DNA of 64,000 bases. Origin: Microglena sp. YARC (lineage: Eukaryota; Chlorophyta; Chlorophyceae; Chlamydomonadales; Chlamydomonadaceae). The position numbers were made by a program, and so were the translations under genes. The stretch is taken from contig CM039463.1 in the NCBI GenBank assembly GCA_022414725.1, positions 54,543,774 through 54,607,773 on the forward strand, read 5' to 3'. The notes beneath the pieces are model-generated. The model was given only the letters and a program-made list of their open reading frames with translations. It was not told where the DNA came from and searched no databases. Shown here piece by piece: positions 55,563-64,000 of this stretch (the stretch's first letter is position 1; each line of letters begins with the position of its first letter).

Positions 55563-57550
55563 TGATGTACTCTCTATATCCAGTTCAGTCTAAACTGTCT
55601 TCCTGGGCTCTTCCATTAGTATGGGTCCCCGTGCCCGCTTGCATCCCTCCTGTCATCAAACGGTGATATGTTACGTGTCGCCGGTAATTCCCTACGCCCT
55701 TTGACAACCCCAATTGTTGTTGGCTGGCCTGGCTGGGATGTATCCAGATTGCATTCCAGACCAGGGCCTGATCTTGCTGTATTGTGTGTGAAGTTTTAGG
55801 GCGGGTGGGAGTTGTATATCCAAACAATAATTTAGCCGAATCTCAGGGGGTCGCCAGGCCCTCCTCTGTGCCATGTTTTATCGGTGAAGCTCTAGGATTC
55901 AGACAGTCTCAGGTCATAGTGGAGCCTGTCATAGGTCCATTGCCTAATAGTCGCCAACCTCCGACCACCTCGGATGGCTCGCAGGTGTCGTTAATCCCTT
56001 CGCCTCCAGTCATCCCTGGTGGATTATTCGGGTCAAGCCCATGTGATGATGTAGCCGTTACCGAACGTGTAAGTGATGATCTTGAACACTGGTCTAGCTT
56101 GAAACTGCGTATGGCTGGGGTGTTACAGTCAACCCAGGATTCATTGTTTTAGGTGCTGCTGGTTCTCATACGTAGGTTAACATGGCCCTATGTGTGGGTG
56201 CCTATTCCTCAGCACCGCCTAGACTGTCTTATAGGGTAGTCTAGATTGATGGAGCGTTACGACGCTTTGTTTAGGCAGCTTCCTTTCAGCTGTCTTTCTT
56301 GGTTTTGGTGGAAGGTGGTACTTAATTCAGACCACCGTTATAGAGTCTTGATGGTTTCTGACTCTTAGTTCCATAGGCAGATGGTTCGTTTGGTGGAGCT
56401 CATCATAGATTGGCTATTTCTTTTTACTCCACACAGTTTTTAGATCACCAGCCCCTCCAGTGATTAGAACTTTTTGTGGAGTGTAGTAGTTGTTTCCCTT
56501 CGGATTTTACTGTGAATTGGTGGGCTGGGTAATCTTGCAGTTGTACTTGCAGATGTACCGCCGCTCACCTCTTTCTTGTTCTTCCGAGTGTATTTCAAGC
56601 GCCCTTTCATTCCTTCCTTTGCAGTAAATTTTTAAATCCTTTTTTCTGCGTTTACTATTTTTCAAGTGGACAATAGGTTTTCTGTACTGTGTCTGTACAT
56701 CTAAACTTCTATTGATCATTGAACTGTGTTTCCTTTGTTGGTTACAAGTTTCTTGAAATTTAACTTCGCATCCTTTGGATTTTTTCAGTTGCTGCAGGTT
56801 TGGTTTGCTTGTGGTTAGGCGCTTGGTTTGTCTTGAGTGCACGAGTTCTTTGCGGTGTGATACCCACCTCCTATAATATTTTAGTTAGTGCCGTAACTGG
56901 GGATTTATGATAATTAACTTTCATAAATCTTCTTACTTCCATCTTTGAGTAAGAAACCAGTTCATCATGGTTTTTTCATCCCAACCTAGTCATGAATTCT
57001 ATGCTAAGAATAGTTTTTTTTAAGGTAGTGGATTTTTCCATCGACTTTCGTTTTCCATAGTAGACTTTAGTGTCCCCTTGTCTGCGTCCTCTTGTCTGCG
57101 TCCTTTAGGCTTTGATTCTCTCGTGTGCTGCTCTCACACGATTTTTTCAGTCTTCTCTTTAGGCTAAGTTCTCGGTTCTTTCAGTCACCGTTGTTCCCCT
57201 TCCTTTGGTATTAGGATTGATTTCTGTTTGGCCTCCCTGTGATTTTCTGGTTTGGTGCCTACTATTCTGGATGAATAGTATTTTTGCGCTTACCGTGGAT
57301 GGTTACATTTCCATTTTGGTCTCAGCTCAGCTCGGTATGACCCAAGTTTTTTGCTGCTACATTTTCGGAGTACTACAGTGGTTTTAGGTTCATCCTTTCT
57401 CATCCTTTAATTTTAGTCACGGCCTTCTTCTGGTTTCTTGTTTTTCAGCCGTTCCTTAATTTTTTTTGTTTGCTACCTGTTTATCGTTCTCTGACCCTGG
57501 TGTCATAGGTGGAGAAGTCGTATTGTATGTCACCTGCGTCATAGGTGGAG
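55563..57550 (+). other. Copia internal region without recognisable pol
   Basis: A 122-codon frame at 55784-56152 has the Ser/Pro-rich character of the linker between integrase and reverse transcriptase. After it the sequence is T-rich with only short frames. Just before the 3' LTR, CATAGGTGGAG is a weak polypurine tract. Confidence 0.5.
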
Positions 57551-57905
57551 TATCAGCATGAATTGAGGTGCTCTCACGCGTTTTATGACTTGGTGACTAC
57601 TTATGTACTTCCTTAGAACTATCGGCTCTGCCAATACTGTGCCAGCTTCCCGTAGTGACAGCTTCCTGTTGGCTGCGTCACCGGTTCTACTGACACGTGC
57701 TGTCTTGCCGGCTCCCGGCTTAAGATTCCTGGCTTAGGTTCTAGACTCAGGTTACAGGCTGCCGCCCCTTGACCGCTGGTGCCCCTTGATGGTACTCCTG
57801 TGCTTGTAATGTTATTCTCGTCTCCGTGTATAGATTGGCGCGTCTGTTCCGCTGCTTTCATCTCTGTCCACTCCACGGAGTGTATTAAAGCTGATAGTCA
57901 CCCAC
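57551..57905 (+). repeat. 3' LTR of the copia element
   Basis: TATCAGCATGAATTG to about GTCACCCACGA. Relative to the 5' LTR it lacks the AGACTGAGTCATCC-type segment and has an extra GCCGGCTCCCGGCTTAAG segment. These indels point to an old insertion or to gene conversion with other family members. Confidence 0.75.
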
Positions 57906-58500
57906 GAAAACAGCTGCGTATATAGCCATCGAACGCAAACCTTGGAACTGAGAACCGGCCGATGCACGATTAATCTACCGCGTTCATGTTGAAAATGCAT
58001 GATAACCGTGCGTCTACGGGTTATCACTACATGACAAGTAACGACAGCGCGGTAACGTACCATAGTCGATCAAACGATATTGACACGTTAGACAGCCGAA
58101 TTGCAACGGTATACCGCACAACCGCGATCGCCCAGAAAAATGACACCATGACAAACGTGTCAGCTACATCATCCGCTGAACGCGTTGTCAATATCGACCG
58201 GAGACCAAGGTTTCAGAAAAGCACGCGTAACAAACAAGATTACATCTGACGCAATGGCGTTGCTTACTCGGCCGAATCGACAATGACAGGTACAGGACGT
58301 ACCTGCCCCACCGATCACACGCGCACGACAGCAGACGCGGCAGATGTGATAGCTCACAGCCTGGCACACGTGTCGTGTCGGAGGCATCATCGCCCGCGGC
58401 CATGAAATTCATATCAGGCGTCCGAATTGGCCCACACAATAACAGCCTGGCCTACGGGTCCCGAACCGACTAGACCACCATCGGCCGCAACGCAAGGACG
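57906..58500. other. Spacer, nothing recognised
   Basis: Balanced-composition sequence with short frames only. No repeat shared with the rest of the window was noticed. Confidence 0.45.
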
Positions 58501-58539
58501 CAAGCACTGCAGCAAGTAAGGAGGCAAGCACATCGAGGA

Positions 58540-59640
58540 TGCAAGCAGCAACAGCAGCAGCATCGAGGACACGACAGCAGCAGCAAATACGCAAGCACCA
58601 GCATGAGCGAGGCAATACCCAAGACTGGATTTTCCCCTCATGTCATCCGCTGGCGTCCCCCCCCCCCCCCCCCCCCCCCCCCAAAAAAAAGCAAACAGTA
58701 GCACCAAAACGCACCACAAATCACTACATATCAGAACATCCAACCACAATGCTACTCCTCCCCTCAATGCTACTCCTCCCCCTCCCGCCAGTGACCCCCC
58801 CCCCCCCACCCACCCACCAACGCTTCCCCTCGACCTCCACCCAATGTAATTCCTCCCCTCCAACCAATGCTACTCCGCCCCCTCCCACAAGAAACACTCC
58901 TCCACTTCCCCCAACACTCCTCCCCCTACCGTCAATGCTCCTCCTCCACCTCCCCCCAATGCTACTCCTCCCCCAATTGCCAGCAACCCTCCTCCCCCTC
59001 ACTCCAACATTCCAACAAATCTCCTCCCCCACCCCTCAACGCTACTCCTCCCCCTCCCCCAATGGTACTCCTCCCCCTCTTTCCAGCGACCCTCCTCCCC
59101 CTCCCTCCATCGCTACTCCTCCTCCTACCCTCAATGCTACTCATCCACCTCCCCCCAATGCTACTCCTCCACCTCTTGCCACCGACCCTCCTCCCCTCCC
59201 TCCAAGTGACCAACACTTCTCCTTCCCCTCCCCTGAACACTACTACTCCCCCCCCCCAATGCTACTCCTCCCCCATCATGCCAGCGACCCTCCTCCCCCT
59301 CCCTCCGACGCTCCTCCTCCCCCTCTCCACATGGACCCAAGCAGCAGCAGAAAGGACGCAAGCAGAAGCGAGGACGCAAGCAGCAGCAAGATCAACATGA
59401 TCGAATCGTCATTCACAAAAAAAACGATTTGTTGCCCTCACTTTTTGGTCGATCAAAATTGCGCCAAACTCTTAAGAACACTAGATAACAGGAACATTGG
59501 AACAGGAGTACCTGCCAAAGGGGTGTACGCTCGGAACCGCAGGACTCCCGAGACCGGTTTTCGCCCGGTATTTGTCCGTTGCCCCCCCCCCCCCCCCCCC
59601 CCCCCCTCCCCTCCCCCCGCCCCCCCCCCGCCCCCCAAAG
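58540..59640. repeat. C-rich low-complexity minisatellite bounded by poly-C tracts
   Basis: AATGCTACTCCTCCCCCTC-type units of roughly 24-30 bp at 58745-59330, with poly-C at 58659-58682 and 59582-59606. Both poly-C tracts are followed by related sequence (CACCAAAACGCACCACAAATC and CACCGAAACACACCACAAATC), so two copies of a poly-C-headed repeat bracket the array. AGCAGCAGC-type repeats flank it at 58540 and 59340. The 483-codon Pro-rich frame is not accepted as a gene. Confidence 0.7.
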
Positions 59641-60600
59641 CACACGGTATCACCGAAACACACCACAAATCACACCAGCCCAAACCAACCACACAATCAT
59701 ACCACGCAAAACACAGCCAACGCATTACAAACCCCATTACACGGGGGATAACGGCGATAGTCGAATCAAAAACGCACCAGGACACTATAACGCTCACCAA
59801 ACAACACCGCATCAACCAATCCTACCATAAAGCAACCCAGATCACAAAAAAACCACACAACTCACCTATCTTTCGGCGCGTTGCCCAGAGACAGCGCATT
59901 CCAGCGCCTTCACCATCCGGAACTGAAAACAGGAGGGAAATGTATTTTGCCGGCAAACAATGGACGGACACTCGTTCAGGGGGGGAGTGACCGTCTGATT
60001 GCGGTTCCCCGTATGAAGGGGACAAAAGGAAGCCTGAAACGGATCAGCGAACAGTCCATTCCCGGGATAAAACTGCACGGACGCATTATGCAAAAACCGG
60101 ACATCCACAATCTGCGCTTTAACAAAACTGACTGACCTCACAGCCTTCGCTAACGCAGAAATGCCGTCTGCAGCCATGCCAGGCCCCAGCAAACCAGCTA
60201 GGAACAAAACCAGCAACGACAGAAAGCAAGGCCATCCAAATCGATGCCTTTTGCAACGCTCCCGTACGTCGGTGACTAGTGTGACCCTTGCAAGTGCTTG
60301 CTACAAGCCATTTGCTGCAAGCGGCTTGTATGCCCGCTTGCAAGCCCCTCGGAAACTGCTTATCACTCAACTGCAGCAAGTGGGTGTGCAAACACGCTTG
60401 CAACCCGCTTGCTTTTCGATTGCCGCCCGGTTACATTTAGCGGGCTTGCTATTGGGGCTTACCATACGTATGCAGGCTGATTGCAACATACAACATACAA
60501 CAGTATGTGAGGCCGTCATTAATCATAGCCATCTGTTCGCTATATATATGCGTATATCGGTTGTAACCTAGTCCAAATCTGGTTAATCTCGCCATTGAAA
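59641..60600. other. Spacer with a GCTTGC/GCAAGC cluster
   Basis: 60285-60430 holds about ten GCTTGC or GCAAGC hexamers, several fused as the palindrome CTTGCAAG. Otherwise no feature is recognised. Confidence 0.45.
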
Positions 60601-60607
60601 GAGATGT

Positions 60608-60935
60608 TCATGTGTAGTGTGTTCGTCGAGAACCTTCTAGATGTCGAAAGTCGAGAAACTGCTAGGAGGCTTCTACGAGGATTCGTAGAGTTTCTGTGAG
60701 CCGAACACTTCAGGTTTCAGGGTTTGTTAGGACCTTCTGGATTATTCGGCAAGACTATATAAGTTGATGTTCGGATATTTCTAGAACTTGGAACATGTAA
60801 CTTCTGACGTTGTAACAATCACTGGCTTCTGCCTGATCTGTAACGAGTCTTCTAGTTCCTCGTTCCTTGTTCCCCATGTCCCTTGACCCTTGCGCGTAAC
60901 AATCGCTGGCTGTTGCCGGATCGTTACCCTACATC
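60608..60935 (+). promoter_or_regulatory. Promoter-like block, possibly a solo LTR
   Basis: GAACCTTCTAGA (60630-60641) and TTCTAGAACTTGGAAC (60779-60794) fit heat-shock-element spacing (GAAnnTTC and TTCnnGAA). TATATAAG lies at 60756-60763. A 27-bp direct repeat starting GTAACAATC occurs near 60813 and 60896. This mix is typical of copia LTR U3 regions, but the ends are not defined and no second copy is present. Confidence 0.3.
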
Positions 60936-61570
60936 ATGTTTCAAAAATATTTGCTAGCTGAGACAACGGGCAACTAGGCAAAAAATACCGTATCTCCACC
61001 TTGCTAGTACCTTGGATTTACAGGCTAGTGCCTTGTTACCGAGTGTTGGTCAACCCGTGTTTGGAATTGATGCATGTATCACATATTCTGTTTTGTTGTA
61101 GAAACCGGTAGTATGATGCTATCAATTTGTTACTGCAGAAGACATTAGGCTGGAGGCGTGTGACAAGACAGATGGTGACAGCTGGAGGCGTGTGAGGAGA
61201 CAGGTGGAGACACCGTTGAATTCCTCAGGCCAAACTGTAGAGTTCGCCTGGGACACCATTGCATTTAAAAATGAGTGTGGGATCTTCAACTTCAACTAGT
61301 CTTCAACATAGTTGAACTTGTCCCGGAACCAAAACATGTCGAAAATAAATAGATATTAAATGGATAACAAATATCATATGAAGGCTGAAACTCGAATCCA
61401 TCATAGGGGCAGTTCGGCCATCCGTAAGGTAGATAGATGCCCACTGTTCCCTAGCAAAGGGCAAACCGCCGTTGTCAATACTCTTGGGGCATGCATGGAG
61501 CAATACATGTGTAAGGTAAGTAACAAGGTGGGAGCTTGAGTTTCAGGGGAGCATGTGTTCAATTGTATTG
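60936..61570. other. Spacer before the TAGGG array
   Basis: A twofold GCTGGAGGCGTGTGA repeat (about 61150 and 61190). No gene is recognised. Confidence 0.5.
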
Positions 61571-62850
61571 GTAGGGTAGGGTAGGGTAGGGTAGGGTAGG
61601 GTAGGGTAGGGTAGGGTAGGGTAGGGTAGGGTAGGGTAGGGTAGGGTAGGGTAGGGTAGGGTAGGGTAGGGTAGGGTAGGGTAGGGTAGGGTAGGGTAGG
61701 GTAGGGTAGGGTAGGGTAGGGTAGGGTAGGGTAGGGTAGGGTAGGGTAGGGTAGGGTAGGGTAGGGTAGGGTAGGGTAGGGTAGGGTAGGGTAGGGTAGG
61801 GTAGGGTAGGGTAGGGTAGTAGGGTAGGGTAGGGTAGGGTAGGGTAGGGTAGGGTAGGGTAGGGTAGGGTAGGGTAGGGTAGGGTAGGGTAGGGTAGGGT
61901 AGGGTAGGGTAGGGTAGGGTAGGGTAGGGTAGGGTAGGGTAGGGTAGGGTAGGGTAGGGTAGGGTAGGGTAGGGTAGGGTAGGGTAGGGTAGGGTAGGGT
62001 AGGGTAGGGTAGGGTAGGGTAGGGTAGGTAGGGTAGGGTAGGGTAGGTAGGGTAGGGTAGGGTAGGTAGGGTAGGGTAGGGTAGGGTAGGGTAGGGTAGG
62101 GTAGGGTAGGGTAGGGTAGGGTAGGGTAGGGTAGGGTAGGGTAGGGTAGGGTAGGGTAGGGTAGGGTAGGGTAGGGTAGGGTAGGGTAGGGTAGGGTAGG
62201 GTAGGGTAGGGTAGGGTAGGGTAGGGTAGGGTAGGGTAGGGTAGGGTAGGGTAGGGTAGGGTAGGGTAGGGTAGGGTAGGGGTAGGGTAGGGTAGGGTAG
62301 GGTAGGGTAGGGTAGGGTAGGGTAGGGTAGGGTAGGGTAGGGTAGGGTAGGGTAGGGTAGGGTAGGGTAGGGTAGGGTAGGGTAGGGTAGGGTAGGGTAG
62401 GGTAGGGTAGGGTAGGGTAGGGTAGGGTAGGTAGGGTAGGGTAGGGTAGGGTAGGGTAGGGTAGGGTAGGGTAGGGTAGGTAGGGTAGGGTAGGGTAGGG
62501 TAGGGTAGGGTAGGGTAGGGTAGGGTAGGGTAGGGTAGGTAGGGTAGGGTAGGGTAGGGTAGGGTAGGGTAGGGTAGGGTAGGGTAGGGTAGGGTAGGGT
62601 AGGGTAGGGTAGGGTAGGGTAGGGTAGGGTAGGGTAGGGTAGGGTAGGTAGGGTAGGTAGGGTAGGGTAGGTAGGGTAGGGTAGGGTAGGGTAGGGTAGG
62701 GTAGGTAGGGTAGGGTAGGGTAGGGTAGGGTAGGGTAGGTAGGGTAGGGTAGGGTAGGGTAGGGTAGGGTAGGGTAGGGTAGGGTAGGGTAGGGTAGGTA
62801 GGGTAGGGTAGGGTAGGGTAGGGTAGGGTAGGGTAGGGTAGGGTAGGGTA
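61571..62850. repeat. (TAGGG)n telomere-like array, 1.28 kb
   Basis: About 255 near-perfect pentamers on the plus strand. Occasional TAG, TAGG and TAGGGG units are more frequent toward the right (from about 62030). It is internal to the window, with non-telomeric DNA on both sides. The right edge is the end of an LTR. Confidence 0.97.
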
Positions 62851-63194
62851 ACAGCTCAGGATGCTCCTTAGCAGCTTGAGGGGTTAGGCTAGGGAACGTG
62901 ATGCGTGATGTGAGTTTACGGGTATGTTGATATGGGTGAAATAGCAGAACAAGTAGATGGTTACCTAAGTAGGGGATGTCGAGTAGCTTGGAAAGAACGT
63001 CTTCGTGGTAGGAGTAGAAGGGTTCATTCGGAGTAGCTCGTGTCTATGTACGCAACGTGTGCGTTGTGAGAGATGAGGCAGTACATGGGTATGGTACTGT
63101 ATCATGTGCGTTCGTCACGTGGCTTACGGGTACGGTGTATCCGTATGCCTTGCTGGACGGCCAGAGTACCCGTGAAGGGTTCTGTACCGTTACA
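62847..63194 (-). repeat. 3' LTR of the chromovirus
   Basis: On the minus strand it starts TGTAACGGTACAG and ends GAGCTGTTAC, then passes directly into CCTACCC. Only the final A of the expected GTTACA is missing. It matches 44891-45238 along its whole length. Confidence 0.85.
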
Positions 63195-63208
63195 CTCCCC
63201 CCCCTCCA
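63195..63208 (-). other. Polypurine tract
   Basis: On the minus strand, GGAGGGGGGGGAG and one T lie immediately 5' of the LTR's TGTAAC, the expected place for the second-strand primer. Confidence 0.75.
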
Positions 63209-63468
63209 GAAGAGATGCGGACCCCGCATCTGATCGTAATGAAGTTGGGATGTGAATACCAGTCGTAGTTGTATGTGCCGTGCTCAAAATATACTTGATG
63301 AATCAAGTTGGTTTCGGAGAGAACCATTTAACATCCCTTTTGAGTACTCCGGGAAAGATAGCTTTATGAATAAAGCAATCTGTCCGCCGTGTCGTATGCG
63401 TCGAGTGCGATGGGTGGGTGATGGGCCCGTATTTTCGACGTACGTCGGGACATAACGGGCGTAACACG
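63209..63468 (-). other. 3' untranslated part of the chromovirus
   Basis: 260 bp between the chromodomain stop and the polypurine tract. Frames here overlap on both strands and are not supported. Confidence 0.6.
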
Positions 63469-63858
63469 TCATTTCCATGCATGGACGATGTGAGGGGCAC
63501 TTTTCTTGACCGCCTTGGCGAGTTCCCAAGTGTCTTGCTCAATACCGAAGTCTTGCCATCGGACCAAGTATTCGAGACGTCGTTTGCTGGATGTGCCTAT
63601 GACACGCGACTTTTCGCGCATGATGCATTGGATATTCCAAATCGGAGCGCCGTCGGAGTCGAACTCAAGCGGTTGTCCAACATGGACAACGCCATCGGAG
63701 TGCCAATGCTTGATCAAACCCACGTGAAACACGGGGCGGATGCGCATCATCTTGGGCAAAGCCAAGCGGCACGCCGTGACTTGCCGGACGACTCCAGTCG
63801 ACTCCAGTTTGCTCGGCGCGTGGACCAATGCATTCCGTAATCGTATAAGGGCCAACAA
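63469..63858 (-). pseudogene. Integrase C-terminal end with chromodomain
   Basis: A 129-codon frame. RIRPVFHVGLIKHW is the conserved end of gypsy integrases. It is followed about 45 residues later by RRLEYLVRWQDFGIEQDTWE, a chromodomain core with its aromatic residues, then a terminal helix. In chromoviruses this domain steers integration by binding histone marks. Upstream the reading frame is lost: SFVGPYTITECIG, which should precede it, is in another frame (shift near 63810-63825), and further shifts and stops lie between 63859 and 64000. The chromodomain looks intact, the integrase does not. The first ATG is not a real start. Confidence 0.75.
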
Positions 63859-64000
63859 AACTGTCAGCTTATAAAGCTGGACTTCGAACGGAAGGGAGGA
63901 AACTAAAGCTTTGGTAGCTTTGCGAATAATTTACAGAGTCTCGGTAGAGACTTAAGGTTGACAGGCGTGCCGCCAACATGACTTAGGGTACGGGGCTTAC

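Larger units (their letters stand above)
53598..57905 (+). mobile_element. Ty1/copia retrotransposon, internally deleted
   Basis: Two direct LTRs bracket about 3.6 kb that contains an integrase fragment and no detectable reverse transcriptase or RNase H, short of the 4-5 kb internal region of a complete copia element. The integrase has stops or frame changes. The interval 55563-57550 after the integrase is T-rich and frame-poor. No matching target duplication is visible (GACAG left, AAAAC right, if the ends are right). The left end abuts the palindromic minisatellite. Confidence 0.75.
62847..64000 (-). mobile_element. Chromovirus (Ty3/gypsy with chromodomain), 3' part
   Basis: Minus-strand order: integrase C terminus, chromodomain, 3' untranslated part, polypurine tract, 3' LTR, then the TAGGG array. 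The 5' part lies beyond the window. The LTR identifies it as the same family as the element at 44891-51220. Confidence 0.8.

Noticed and set aside
58539..59990. 483-codon proline-rich frame
   Set aside because: Generated by poly-C tracts and a CTCCTCCCC minisatellite; no domain, and other frames are equally open.
61571..62850. True chromosome end at the TAGGG array
   Set aside because: More than 1.1 kb of retrotransposon sequence follows on the right and ordinary DNA precedes it; a terminal telomere cannot be claimed from this window.

Overview
This window is a repeat-dominated piece of a nuclear eukaryotic genome. The evidence is the set of element families: LTR retrotransposons of the Ty3/gypsy (chromodomain) and Ty1/copia types, a CACTA (En/Spm-type) DNA transposon, an R2-like LINE with an RNase H domain, MITE-like foldback elements, a SINE-like repeat with a poly-A tail, and many minisatellites. 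The combination of CACTA elements, chromoviruses and RNase H-bearing LINEs fits a green-lineage alga or plant best, but nothing here identifies the species. I see no rRNA, no intact tRNA gene, no CRISPR array and no bacterial-type operon. Only one long open frame (36297-37679, minus) is a reasonable candidate for a host exon.

Layout. 1-26480 holds three copies of one 6.5-7.1 kb CACTA element: A (459-7594, complete, AGG target duplication), B (9651-14648, reversed, cut by a 1000-N gap at 8651-9650) and C (18760-25317). B and C are joined head to head by an inverted 14649-18759 segment, forming a palindrome centred near 16765. Copies A, B and the left part of C carry dense single-base indels, whereas sequence from about 19300 onward looks clean. 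C has unlike 3-bp flanks (CTA left, AGG right) and shares its right flank with A, so misassembly is likely. 25321-27400 is a disrupted minus-strand retroelement-like gene. 27400-36300 is an intergenic mosaic of tandem repeats, MITEs and a perfect 49-bp hairpin. 36297-37679 is the hypothetical exon. 38500-45000 has two degenerate copies of one LINE family and a 1.17 kb foldback element. 44891-51220 is the 5' part (LTR, PBS, gag, protease) of a Ty3/gypsy element. 52020-57905 is a palindromic minisatellite followed by an internally deleted copia element with both LTRs. 58000-61560 is C-rich low-complexity DNA plus a possible solo LTR. 61571-62850 is a 1.28 kb TAGGG array directly abutted by the 3' LTR of a minus-strand chromovirus (62847 to the window end) of the same LTR family as the element at 44891.

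How the parts relate. Most elements are nested or truncated by each other. The gypsy LTR at 44891 truncates the LINE, a SINE-like copy lies inside the gag frame, the CACTA element splits a retroelement-like gene, and the chromovirus abuts the telomere-like array. The most notable coding content is the LINE at 42442-44890. It encodes, in order, a segment resembling the PCIF1/CAPAM adenosine N6-methyltransferase fold, an RNase H domain, a CCHC knuckle and a restriction-like endonuclease. The LINE, the copia integrase and the chromovirus C terminus are visibly frame-broken. The gypsy gag-protease part keeps long open frames but is interrupted by the SINE-like insertion and lacks downstream pol.
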